A DNA stretch of 64,000 bases from Candidatus Gastranaerophilales bacterium. GTDB taxonomy: Bacteria; Cyanobacteriota; Vampirovibrionia; Gastranaerophilales; CAJFVJ01. Each line of letters starts with the position of its first letter. The first letter of the stretch is position 1. The DNA is taken from the NCBI GenBank assembly GCA_944323485.1, contig CALUSR010000003.1, positions 62,001-126,000 on the forward strand, given 5' to 3'. A program made the translations under genes and the position numbers. Below, in pieces: positions 37,616 through 45,657 of the stretch. The notes beneath the pieces are model-generated. The model saw only the letters and a program-made list of their open reading frames with translations, did no database searches and had not been told where the DNA came from.

Positions 37616-38044
37616 CTAACCCTCTTCCTCTTCAAATCTTGACATCTCATCAATTCCTCTTATAAAAACAGTCTTGTCACTATCAGCCATCTCATACTCA
37701 GGCGTCATTTTCAAGACTCCCTTCGGGCAAACAAAAACACAATTCCCGCATAAAATACATTTACCTGAATCTATCTCAAATTTGTTTATAATAACACTGC
37801 CATCGATTCTCTCAGCTTCAATCTTTATGGCATCAATACATGGACAAACTCTGATACAACTGCGGCAGCCTACACAATCGATTTTCCCGTTCTTATCAAC
37901 ATTTATTGCCAAACAACCTCGTAATCTGCTGCTGAATTTATCTCTCTTCTCCGGATACTTCACTGTAACGGCAGGACGAAACAGATGAATCGCAACCATC
38001 TTCATCCCTTCAAACAATGCAAATATTCCCTTCAAAAATCTCAT
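37616..38044 (-). CDS. nuoI: NADH-quinone oxidoreductase subunit I homologue
   Basis: NuoI carries the two [4Fe-4S] clusters N6a and N6b. Both motifs are intact: CVGCRSCIRVCP and CILCGNCVFVCP. The ATG at 38044 lies eight bases after GGGAT; the in-frame TTG at 38050 is less likely. In the absence of NuoEFG this subunit is the nearest visible site for electron entry from an unknown donor. It has about 142 residues. Confidence 0.95.
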   Translation of the reverse strand: MRFLKGIFALFEGMKMVAIHLFRPAVTVKYPEKRDKFSSRLRGCLAINVDKNGKIDCVGCRSCIRVCPCIDAIKIEAERIDGSVIINKFEIDSGKCILCGNCVFVCPKGVLKMTPEYEMADSDKTVFIRGIDEMSRFEEEEG

Positions 38045-38050
38045 ATACAA

Positions 38051-39127
38051 CTATCCCGCAAAATATCCAAATAAAGCCAACAAAAGAAGATTAACAACAG
38101 ATATCGGAAACAAAAATTTCCAACAGAAAAAAATCAACGAATTCATCTTCATACGTGGAAACGTAGCCCGAATCCATATCACCATAAATATAACAAAAAA
38201 TACTTTTGCAAACATCCAAAAAATTTGTTCAAAAAACACAAAAAATTGTCCCCAAAAAGACTCTTCAGAAAACACCCAAAAAGATACATAATTCCCAAAA
38301 ATAGACGTGTATCCCCCTAAAAATAAGACAACAAATAAACAGCTTAAAATAAATAACAAAGAATACTCGGCTAAAAAAAACAACGCAAATTTCATCCCGG
38401 AATACTCTGTATTATACCCGCTCACAAGCTCGCTTTCCGCTTCCGGCAAATCAAACGGACACCGGTTCAGCTCTGCAAGCATACATACAAAAAAGATTAA
38501 GCAACTCACAAACCCTACGATTATATTCCAGTGAAATACACCGCCTGACTGACTCTCTGCAATCACCAAAGGATTCATGCTTCCGCATAACAAAACAACC
38601 CCGCATACACTCAACAAAAGAGGCACCTCATAACTTATTACCTGAGATACCGCCCTCACGGCACCGAGTAAAGAATACTTATTATCACTGCTCCATCCTG
38701 CAAACAAAATTCCGACAACGCTCACAGACAATACGGCAAAAAACAAATATAATCCGACTGACGACTCAACCCCTATCAGCCATTGATTGAACGGCATAAG
38801 AGAATAAACAGCCATAACAGGAACAAAGAAAATCACGGGTGCTAAAGAAAACAACAACCTGTCAGCACCGGAGTTTATTATATCTTCTTTGAATAAAAGC
38901 TTTATAGCATCTGCCGTTGTCTGCAGCACTCCCCATGGCCCAACCCTGTTAGGACCTAATCTGACGGTAAAATACCCTAAAAGCTTTCTTTCCCACAGCA
39001 CAAGAGCAAGCACACTTCCTATCAAAAGCGCTGCGCAAAAACAAAATACAACAACACACCAGCTCATTATAATAAACACCCGGGGTATCGAAAAATACTC
39101 AAAAATTGATACATAAATATCAAACAT
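38051..39127 (-). CDS. nuoH: NADH-quinone oxidoreductase subunit H homologue
   Basis: NuoH forms much of the quinone cavity. The segments RLGPNRVGPWGVLQTTADAI (near 56) and LNRCPFDLPEAESELVSGYN (near 215) are the family signatures. It has 358 residues and about eight membrane helices. Confidence 0.97.
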   Translation of the reverse strand: MFDIYVSIFEYFSIPRVFIIMSWCVVVFCFCAALLIGSVLALVLWERKLLGYFTVRLGPNRVGPWGVLQTTADAIKLLFKEDIINSGADRLLFSLAPVIFFVPVMAVYSLMPFNQWLIGVESSVGLYLFFAVLSVSVVGILFAGWSSDNKYSLLGAVRAVSQVISYEVPLLLSVCGVVLLCGSMNPLVIAESQSGGVFHWNIIVGFVSCLIFFVCMLAELNRCPFDLPEAESELVSGYNTEYSGMKFALFFLAEYSLLFILSCLFVVLFLGGYTSIFGNYVSFWVFSEESFWGQFFVFFEQIFWMFAKVFFVIFMVIWIRATFPRMKMNSLIFFCWKFLFPISVVNLLLLALFGYFAG

Positions 39128-40240
39128 CTACCTGTCTACCTCCGGTAAAACTATATCAAAGCTCCCTAAAATAGCAATCAAATCGGCATACAATACTCCC
39201 CGCATTACCTCCGGCATTACCTGCACCGCATTAAATGAAGGTGTACGCCATTTTATGCGTGTCGGTTTGCCTCCCCCCTCAGACTTAAGATAAATCATAG
39301 CAGCCCCTCTCGGCGCTTCAACGCAAACATGCAAATCTCCCTCGGGCACCTTCAACGTAAGAGGGTTAACCTTCGTAAAATAAATCTTGCCTGCTTCGGT
39401 ATCTTTGATATTCTTTAAGCCCTGCAAAATTATCCTGACTGACTCTCTCATCTCTTTCAAACGAATCATATAACGTGCATAACAGTCCCCATCGACATCA
39501 GAAGGAACATCAAAGTTTATCTCATCATAGACCCCGTAAGGCATATCCTTCCTCACATCAAATTTAACCCCGCTCGCTCTTAGGTTTGCTCCGCTGATAG
39601 CATATTCAACAGCCGTCTCCTTTCTCAAAACACCAATACCCTTAGTCCTGTCAAGAAAAATAGGGTTTGAGGTGATTATCTTCTCATATTCATCAAACAT
39701 AAACGGCAGTTTTTCACACAACCTCTTCACATCGTCAAACCATCCATCGGGAACATCATATCTGACCCCGCCGAAGAAATAATAATTATACATCATCCTC
39801 TGACCCGTCAAATTTTCAAGCAGCTTGAGTATATCCTCCCGCTCCCTGAAACAATAAAATAAAGGCGATGTAGCTCCCAAATCAAGCAAAAATGTACCTA
39901 ACCATAAGACATGAGAAGCAATACGATTCAACTCCATCGTAATAAGCCTCAAATATTCGGCATATTCAGGCACTTCTATCCTTGCCGCTCTTTCAACTGC
40001 ATAGCACATCAAAGCTGAATAGAAAAATCCCGACAAATAATCAACTCTGTCAACCATCGGCAGATATTGCGCATAAGTCCTTGACTCGGCAAGCTTCTCC
40101 ATACCTCGATGAAGATAACCTATCACGGGTTTTACATCTTTGATATACTCTCCATCAAGTGAAACATACAACCTGAGCACTCCATGAGTACTCGGGTGCT
40201 GCGGTCCTATATTCAAGTTCAAAATCTCGGTCTTATTCAT
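39128..40240 (-). CDS. nuoD: NADH-quinone oxidoreductase subunit D homologue
   Basis: NuoD is the 49-kDa quinone-binding subunit. The N-terminal NIGPQHPSTHGVLRL and the C-terminal DLIAILGSFDIVLPEVDR are standard for complex I. It lacks the CxxC pairs that bind NiFe in group 4 hydrogenases, so this is not a hydrogenase. It has 370 residues. Confidence 0.97.
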   Translation of the reverse strand: MNKTEILNLNIGPQHPSTHGVLRLYVSLDGEYIKDVKPVIGYLHRGMEKLAESRTYAQYLPMVDRVDYLSGFFYSALMCYAVERAARIEVPEYAEYLRLITMELNRIASHVLWLGTFLLDLGATSPLFYCFREREDILKLLENLTGQRMMYNYYFFGGVRYDVPDGWFDDVKRLCEKLPFMFDEYEKIITSNPIFLDRTKGIGVLRKETAVEYAISGANLRASGVKFDVRKDMPYGVYDEINFDVPSDVDGDCYARYMIRLKEMRESVRIILQGLKNIKDTEAGKIYFTKVNPLTLKVPEGDLHVCVEAPRGAAMIYLKSEGGGKPTRIKWRTPSFNAVQVMPEVMRGVLYADLIAILGSFDIVLPEVDR

Positions 40241-40680
40241 CTCCGCTCATTCCACCTCAAACGGGAATCTTTTGGAGCATAATCCTTCCTGAGAGGATAC
40301 CCCATCCACCCCTCAGGCATAAGTAATCTCTGCAAATCAGGATGGTTTGCAAAAATAACTCCGAATAAATCAAAAACTTCCCTCTCATACCAATTTGCAC
40401 AGGGATAAACAGAAGAAACAGATACAACCTCAGGGTATTCCCTATCCAGTTTAATCTTCACCGTCAGTGACTTCTTTTTGAAAGTTGAATAAAAATTATA
40501 AACAATCTCAAAACAATCACTGCAATCAACGCAGCTTAGGCAGAGCAGCATATCATACCCCTCTTGTTTTAAAACGGAAACAACCTCAAGAATTTTCAAT
40601 TTATCAACTTCAACAACAGGACCGGATGATGCATCAAGAGTCTTGTTATCGGTAATCTCCAAAAACTCATCTCTATTCAT
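40237..40680 (-). CDS. nuoC: NADH-quinone oxidoreductase subunit C homologue
   Basis: NuoC is the 30-kDa hydrophilic subunit. The signature [20 protein letters not shown] (near residue 100) and the end [10 protein letters not shown] are visible. It is separate from NuoD, unlike the E. coli fusion. GGGG lies eight bases before the ATG at 40680. It overlaps nuoD by four bases and nuoB by eight. Confidence 0.95.
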   Translation of the reverse strand: MNRDEFLEITDNKTLDASSGPVVEVDKLKILEVVSVLKQEGYDMLLCLSCVDCSDCFEIVYNFYSTFKKKSLTVKIKLDREYPEVVSVSSVYPCANWYEREVFDLFGVIFANHPDLQRLLMPEGWMGYPLRKDYAPKDSRLRWNERR

Positions 40681-41236
40681 CACTTACACCCCACAAATAA
40701 ACCTCTGCTTCATCGGAAATCATCAGCTCTGATTTTTCATCAAATCTCACAAACGGCCTGTGAGCAGCCATAAACTTCTTCCTATCCTTCAAAGACTCCG
40801 TTCTGATTTTCTTCTGCAATTTCATAATCCCATCTAACAAAGCCTCAGGACGGGGGGGACACCCGGGGATATAAATATCAACGGGAATTAGCCTGTCAAC
40901 ACCTCTGACAACAGAATAAGAATCAGCCTCAAACATTCCCCCGTCTATCGTGCAGGCACCCATTGCAATCACATACTTCGGCTCTGGCATCTGCTCATAA
41001 AGCCTGATGAGAACAGGTGCCATCTTGTGAGTAATAGTTCCGGCGGTAATTAACACATCAGCCTGTCTCGGAGTCGCTCTGAAGACTTCTGAGCCGAAAC
41101 GTGCAATGTCATACTTTGAGAGAGAAGTGGAAATCATCTCTATCCCGCAGCAAGAAGTTGCAAAAGTCAACGGCCAGACAGAATTTGACCTTGCCCAGTT
41201 ATACAAAAAATCAACCGCTGATAATATAATCTGCAA
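40673..41236 (-). CDS. nuoB: NADH-quinone oxidoreductase subunit B homologue
   Basis: NuoB carries the N2 [4Fe-4S] cluster. The adjacent cysteines in [11 protein letters not shown], then GACTIDGG and [10 protein letters not shown] give the four ligands. The start is TTG at 41236, six bases after AGGGGG. It has 187 residues. nuoA lies 12 bases upstream. Confidence 0.97.
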   Translation of the reverse strand: MQIILSAVDFLYNWARSNSVWPLTFATSCCGIEMISTSLSKYDIARFGSEVFRATPRQADVLITAGTITHKMAPVLIRLYEQMPEPKYVIAMGACTIDGGMFEADSYSVVRGVDRLIPVDIYIPGCPPRPEALLDGIMKLQKKIRTESLKDRKKFMAAHRPFVRFDEKSELMISDEAEVYLWGVSDE

Positions 41237-41248
41237 CTACATCCCCCT

Positions 41249-41623
41249 TTATTTTTTGTAATCAAAAAAATCTCTCTTCATGGCATATCCCCATCCGAGA
41301 AAGAGAATAAAAACAAAAACTACCCCTGATACAAACGCAGCAAGCCCGAGTTTTTTGAAATATACTGCCCACGGCAAAATGAACACCGCCTCAACTTCGA
41401 AGACAATAAACAAAATAGCCGTCATATAATATTTTATCGGAAACTTTATCTGAGCATCTCCATCAGGACGCACCCCGCATTCATAAGTCGAATTTTTCTC
41501 TTTATACGGCGCCTTTGCACGAACAAGAAATGACGTAAAAATTGCTGCAAAAGCAAATATTACCGATAAGAGAACAAATCCCCCGAAAACTCCATATTCC
41601 TCTATATACATTTGTTTTACCAT
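41249..41623 (-). CDS. nuoA: NADH-quinone oxidoreductase subunit A homologue
   Basis: NuoA is a three-helix subunit at the quinone site. The conserved YECGVRPDGDAQIKFPIKYY and FIVFEVEAVFILPWAVYF are present. It has 124 residues and is the first gene of the 11-gene operon nuoABCDHIJKLMN. The 147-base gap upstream is shared with the divergent DUF2023-like gene. Confidence 0.96.
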   Translation of the reverse strand: MVKQMYIEEYGVFGGFVLLSVIFAFAAIFTSFLVRAKAPYKEKNSTYECGVRPDGDAQIKFPIKYYMTAILFIVFEVEAVFILPWAVYFKKLGLAAFVSGVVFVFILFLGWGYAMKRDFFDYKK

Positions 41624-41770
41624 TAATAACTCTTTATTTAATTCTATATCATCGAGGGGTAATAAATACTTATTTGTTAATTAATTTAAAGACATTTTAG
41701 CAAATATTATATTGACTGGATTTCTCAAAAAAAATAGTCCAAAATATTATCAAAAGGAGGGCATGAGGAA

Positions 41771-42082
41771 ATGCAGCTATTTAAACACAGCCTGTATGAA
41801 CTGTCAAAAGGCGTAAGAGGACTTGTTCTGCTGACAGATGAAATTGACAAAACGGATAAAATGGTTGAACGCCTTGAAAGGGAGCAAATCCCCTATGAAT
41901 ATCAAAAAATCAACAACAACAAAGCAAACCTTTATTTCGGAAAGCAGGAATGTGTCGATATCATCAAAAAATTCAATACAAAAGAACTCAACAAGCTCTC
42001 AAAAGAGCAGGATTTTATCCTCGGGACAATGCTCGGATACAACCTCTGCGACCAGTGCAAAAGATACCTGAGCAAAAAATAG
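41771..42082 (+). CDS. DUF2023-like protein
   Basis: The 103-residue protein begins MQLFKHSLYELSKGVRGLVL and ends QDFILGTMLGYNLCDQCKRY, plus four residues, which I take to be the DUF2023 pattern. This is from memory. A GGAGGG nine to ten bases before the ATG supports the start. A competing ATG at 41763 gives only 17 codons. No catalytic motif is known. The neighbouring ferredoxin is on the same strand 94 nt downstream, so they may be one transcript, divergent from nuoA. Confidence 0.68.
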   Translation: MQLFKHSLYELSKGVRGLVLLTDEIDKTDKMVERLEREQIPYEYQKINNNKANLYFGKQECVDIIKKFNTKELNKLSKEQDFILGTMLGYNLCDQCKRYLSKK

Positions 42083-42176
42083 GACTCACAGACAAACGGG
42101 TGATTACACTTACCGCCGATGAAAAAAAGGAAATATTCCATCATTATGAAAAAGGATATAATGATAGGAGAAATAT

Positions 42177-42359
42177 ATGAAAGTAAGTATCCTCGACGGT
42201 TGTATAGTCTGCGGCGTCTGCTCATCAATCAACTCTGATGTGTTCGAATTTGATGAAGACCATATCAACGTCCATGAAGAATATGTCAAAGGCAACGAAA
42301 TCGACTGCATCGACGCAGCTGTCAACTGCCCCGTGAATGTAATCCAAATCGAAGAATAA
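42177..42359 (+). CDS. Single-cluster [4Fe-4S] ferredoxin
   Basis: The 60-residue protein has CIVCGVC near the start and CPVNVI near the end, a monocluster ferredoxin pattern with C9, C12, C15 and C51. It is acidic (EFDEDHINVHEEYV). AGGAG precedes the ATG. As a small electron carrier beside a complex I without NADH module, it is a candidate donor, but that is only an inference. Confidence 0.85.
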   Translation: MKVSILDGCIVCGVCSSINSDVFEFDEDHINVHEEYVKGNEIDCIDAAVNCPVNVIQIEE

Positions 42360-42361
42360 AA

Positions 42362-42396
42362 TTCAAAAGCCTCCTTCTTTCAGGAGGCTTTTTGAA
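42362..42396. terminator. Terminator after the ferredoxin gene
   Basis: AAAAGCCTCCT and AGGAGGCTTTTT form a stem, and outer TTC and GAA can extend it. The gene on the other strand also ends here, so it may serve both. Confidence 0.9.
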
Positions 42397-42420
42397 TCAA
42401 CAATTTTTGCAGATACAAAT

Positions 42421-43606
42421 TTAGTTTTGTTTCACCCATTTTCCATTTATGAGTTTGATTGATGATTTTTCTGTAGTCGTAATATCTCCATCTCTAAAAT
42501 GTATTTTAACTCCCTCTGCGTAAGAAGAAGGAGAGCCGTTCTCAAACTCAAGTTCTTTCGCTATCTTTTCTGCTGCCATCTGCTAATTCTTCAAAGCCTT
42601 CCTGGTAGTAATCAGGCTTTCCTTCGATAAAGTTTATTCTTTTTGCACACTTACTGCCTCCACCTGCTAATTTTTCATAGCCTTCCTGGTAGACATTAGG
42701 CTTTCCTTCGGTAAAGTTTATTCTTTTTGCACACTTACTGCCTCCACCTGCTAATTTTTCATAGCCTTCCTGATAGTAATCAGGCTTTCCTTCAGAGAGC
42801 ACAAGATTTTTTGCATACTTCCAGCCGCCACTTGCTAATTGTTCATAGCCTTCTTGGTAGACATTAGGCTTTCCTTCGGTAAAGTTTATTCTTTTTGCAC
42901 ACTTACTGCCTCCACCTGCTAATTTTTCATAGCCTTCCTGGTAGAAATCAGGATTTCCTTCGGTGAACACAAGACTTTTTGCATGCTTCCTGACTCCATC
43001 CGCTAATTCTTCAAAACCTTCCCGGTAGTAAGACGGTTTTCCATCCTCAAAATCCATATCTGTATTTCCGGTTATATCTTCTATTCTAGATGGTTGTAAA
43101 GAGTCAATTTCTGTTTTTCTGATAATGGTAGAACCATCTTCTCCATATTCTATCAGTTTTTTAGGTTTTCCATTCTCAAGTTCAAATTTTCTCAAAAGTT
43201 TTCCATTTTCTCCGACTACATCACGATATCCGTTTTTGGAGCCGTTATCAATGAAGGAGATGACCTCATCAAATGTTTTCTTCATTTTTTCAACTGTTGT
43301 CGAAACAATATCATCCCCCATTTTTTTGACATCTTCTGCTGTATTATTTGCCTTTTGTGCAAACTCTTCAGCTGATTGAATGGTTTTTTGCACTTCTTCT
43401 GGTATTTTTCCTTTTCTCAGCATTGATATTCCAGCAAATGCAATTGCTGCAAGCCCTGTCGCTGCAGCAGCGCCAATGAGTGCTTTGTTTACTTTTTTCT
43501 TTCCTTCAGGTTTTTCAGGTGTCTGAGCTATTTCTGTCTGTTGTGGTGCCGAGGCTCTTCTCGTGAGAAAATCATTGAGAATTGGGGATGGATTTATATT
43601 TGTCAT
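42421..43606 (-). pseudogene. 28-residue-repeat membrane protein with a frameshift near its C-terminus
   Basis: The intact frame from 43606 runs to a TGA at 42548 (352 residues). The protein has a polar N-terminus, one membrane helix (about 42-63), a helical region, and six repeats of 28 residues like YQEGYEKLAGGGSKCAKRIN then FTEGKPNV. In the sixth copy the match stops at ADGSRK. In the next frame it continues as IAKELEFENG-SPSSYAEGV and ends at TAA 42421. Removing one A from the AAAA run at about 42570 restores the frame. AAAGG supports the ATG at 43606. A homopolymer error in assembly is likely, but a true switch is possible. Function unknown. Confidence 0.7.
42581..43084 (-). repeat. Six 84-nt in-frame direct repeats
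   Basis: Units begin at 42581, 42665, 42749, 42833, 42917 and 43001, exactly 84 nt apart. The units at 42665 and 42833 differ at only two bases. This is a coding repeat (28 residues), not a CRISPR. Confidence 0.92.
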
Positions 43607-43690
43607 AAGAACATACCTTTATTTTTTATATATGTTTATTAAACCTGTATGAAAAAATAAAATTGATATTATATTAATTTTATTTAAGAA

Positions 43691-43715
43691 AAAAACGGCG
43701 ATATACGCCGTTTTT
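43691..43715. terminator. Terminator of the hybrid-cluster-like gene
   Basis: AAAAACGGCG and CGCCGTTTTT form a 10-bp stem around ATATA, five bases after the stop at 43720. Confidence 0.92.
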
Positions 43716-43719
43716 CTAT

Positions 43720-45375
43720 CTACTCCATACCTAATAAATTGGTCAGCTCTTCATCCTCAGGAGAGGGATTTTTAATTTTTATACCGAATTTTTTCATAAA
43801 CGTTTCATAAACCCCTGGAGATATATTATAAGGGAGGATATTTCCTATTTTATAATTTCTTATTCCCAAAGAATAGAAAGATAACAAAACAGGCAGCAGG
43901 TTATCCTGACCTGAATAGACAACAACAGATATAAGATTTTTCTCTTCATCCTTAGTTAAAAACTCCCTGAAAAAAGATATGAACCTCAGCATAGAATAAA
44001 AATTTTCATAGATACCTGCTTCTATAAACCTTGGTATTCCTTCAATTGTTCCAAGTTCTTTTTCTTCAGGAAGATATCCGAATCCTGAAAATTTTATTAC
44101 TATAGAATCTTCAGGCAGAGTTTTGAGCAAATTTTGCATATATTCTCCGAAAGACGGCATCAGAAGACTTCCGCTCACAAGAAATATATGTTTGAGTTTC
44201 CCTTTTTTGAAAAGAGTTTTCATCTTTTCGATATAAGATGATAAAATCCCTTTTGTACAGTCTATATCAACAAATTTTTCAGACGGAGTTTCTATAAATC
44301 CCTCGGAATCCATAGCTGATGTCACAACTTTTGAAAAATTATCTTCGCTGACATAATCAACGCCTCTCCAAAACGGGATACTTGTCGTAAACATCCTTCC
44401 TCTATAGACTTCAGGCGGGTCATAAGAGCAGTCAGAGTTTATCATAACAGGTCCAGGAAAGCTCTCGATATCCATCTGCTGATCAAGCAGGATATCTCCA
44501 TAGTTTCCGACTAAATTCGAAAACTGACGCAGCTCAGGATAGCAAAAGGCAAGCATCATTTCTCCATGGGTGTAGACATCTATATTTTTACTCTGTGTGG
44601 TTTTCAAGATAGCTTCTAAATCTCTGATGTTATTCCCTGAAACAAGGATGGCTTTCCCTTTTCTCGGAGTAATTCTTACTCTTGATGGAGATGGTTCACC
44701 GTATCTGGAAATAAGCGCATCATCAAAGAGGTGCATAGAATCATAATATATTTCCCCTGAATCAATCAAAATTGCAGAAAGTCTCTCCTCAGATACATAG
44801 TCTATGCTTAAAGAATATAGTGTTTCAAGGAAAAAGTCATAAATTTTTTCGCTTTCAAAACCAAGATTTTTTGAATGCCGGGCATATTTTGCTATTCCTT
44901 TGAGGGCAATTATCACAAGTTCTCGAAGATTGTATATATATTCATCACTGAATATCTCACGCTTTTTTCGAAGAAGTCTTTCGCCTTCTTTGAGGATATC
45001 AGATATTTTATACTTTGCATGCCAGTGATAACCATCAGGCATTATATCAATCGAGAACCCTCTGTCCTTTGATATTTGCACATACTTTGCCTTTATTGCG
45101 TCTTTTGCCTGTTCCAGTTCTTTTACAAGCTCCAATATAACCCTATCATCAATAAGTATGTTATTGATTGTCACATAGAAAACTTTTATTGCTATATGGT
45201 TAAATTCATCAATATTTCCGCTAAAGTGTTTTATTTTATTTGCATATACGCTTATATATTGAACGCCTCTCATCAAATATTCTTCAATAGCGCTGCCGGT
45301 TGGACTTTTTGCACAAATTGATTTTATACGGCACGCTCTTGTATAAGAATCAAAGTTATCGCCATAAGAAAACAT
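43720..45375 (-). CDS. Hybrid-cluster-protein homologue lacking most metal ligands
   Basis: The 551-residue protein aligns by eye with Hcp (hydroxylamine / NO reductase): IDVYTHGEMMLAFCYPELRQ, NYGDILLDQQ, and GTIEGIPRFIEAG all have direct counterparts. Of the seven hybrid-cluster ligands known from Desulfovibrio Hcp (H244, E268, C312, C406, C434, C459, E494), only the Glu (E272) and one Cys (C316) survive. The others read N248, S403, S430, Y456 and Q490. In the N-terminal cluster region two of four Cys are gone (S3, D6; C15 and C21 remain). It is probably not an Hcp-type redox enzyme. The role is unknown. GAGAGA precedes the ATG. Confidence 0.82.
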   Translation of the reverse strand: MFSYGDNFDSYTRACRIKSICAKSPTGSAIEEYLMRGVQYISVYANKIKHFSGNIDEFNHIAIKVFYVTINNILIDDRVILELVKELEQAKDAIKAKYVQISKDRGFSIDIMPDGYHWHAKYKISDILKEGERLLRKKREIFSDEYIYNLRELVIIALKGIAKYARHSKNLGFESEKIYDFFLETLYSLSIDYVSEERLSAILIDSGEIYYDSMHLFDDALISRYGEPSPSRVRITPRKGKAILVSGNNIRDLEAILKTTQSKNIDVYTHGEMMLAFCYPELRQFSNLVGNYGDILLDQQMDIESFPGPVMINSDCSYDPPEVYRGRMFTTSIPFWRGVDYVSEDNFSKVVTSAMDSEGFIETPSEKFVDIDCTKGILSSYIEKMKTLFKKGKLKHIFLVSGSLLMPSFGEYMQNLLKTLPEDSIVIKFSGFGYLPEEKELGTIEGIPRFIEAGIYENFYSMLRFISFFREFLTKDEEKNLISVVVYSGQDNLLPVLLSFYSLGIRNYKIGNILPYNISPGVYETFMKKFGIKIKNPSPEDEELTNLLGME

Positions 45376-45510
45376 ATTTTATCTCTCATAATCTCTTCTT
45401 TTGTATTTTAAATCTTTTAAAAATGTTTTAAATGCACAAAAAGTATAAAAAATATCTTCTTAAGATAGCCCTTTCTCATGTATTTTTGAGGATAAAAATT
45501 TTATACAAAG

Positions 45511-45536
45511 ATGCTTCGCTTACGCTCAGCATGACG
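45511..45536. repeat. Dispersed intergenic repeat, copy 1
   Basis: The core CTTCGCTTACGCTCAGCATG resembles the copy at 56056-56077. Read on the minus strand it is the GTCATGCTGAGC type of element often scattered between genes in bacteria. Confidence 0.6.
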
Positions 45537-45602
45537 TTTTTCCCCGTCACTCCGATGCAACGCCGAAGAGTCTTGTTTCCGGTTTTCTCTTCAACCGAAA
45601 TG

Positions 45603-45641
45603 AAAAAAGAGAGAGAAAAGAATCTTTTCTCTCTCTTTTTT
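45603..45641. terminator. Terminator of the rpo operon
   Basis: A perfect 18-bp stem of A/G (AAAAAAGAGAGAG...) against its complement, with a 3-nt loop, lies 17 bases after the rpoC2 stop. Confidence 0.9.
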
Positions 45642-45657
45642 TAAAGTATATTTCAGC

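Noticed and set aside
39128-41236. nuo cluster as a group 4 NiFe hydrogenase
   Set aside because: NuoD lacks both CxxC metal-binding pairs and its ends match the quinone-binding complex I subunit.
41763-41816. ATG at 41763 just after GGAGGG as the start of a gene
   Set aside because: The spacing is only two to three bases and the frame ends after 17 codons, while the ATG at 41771 opens a 103-residue DUF2023-like protein.
42102-42179. Short GTG-started frame VITLTADEKKEIFHHYEKGY between the DUF2023-like gene and the ferredoxin
   Set aside because: Only 25 codons, no good ribosome-binding site, and it overlaps the ferredoxin start region. It may be a remnant but I cannot support it.
42581-43084. 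Regular 84-nt repeats that could be taken for a CRISPR array
   Set aside because: The spacing is a multiple of three, there are no unique spacers, and the units translate to 28-residue protein repeats in one frame.
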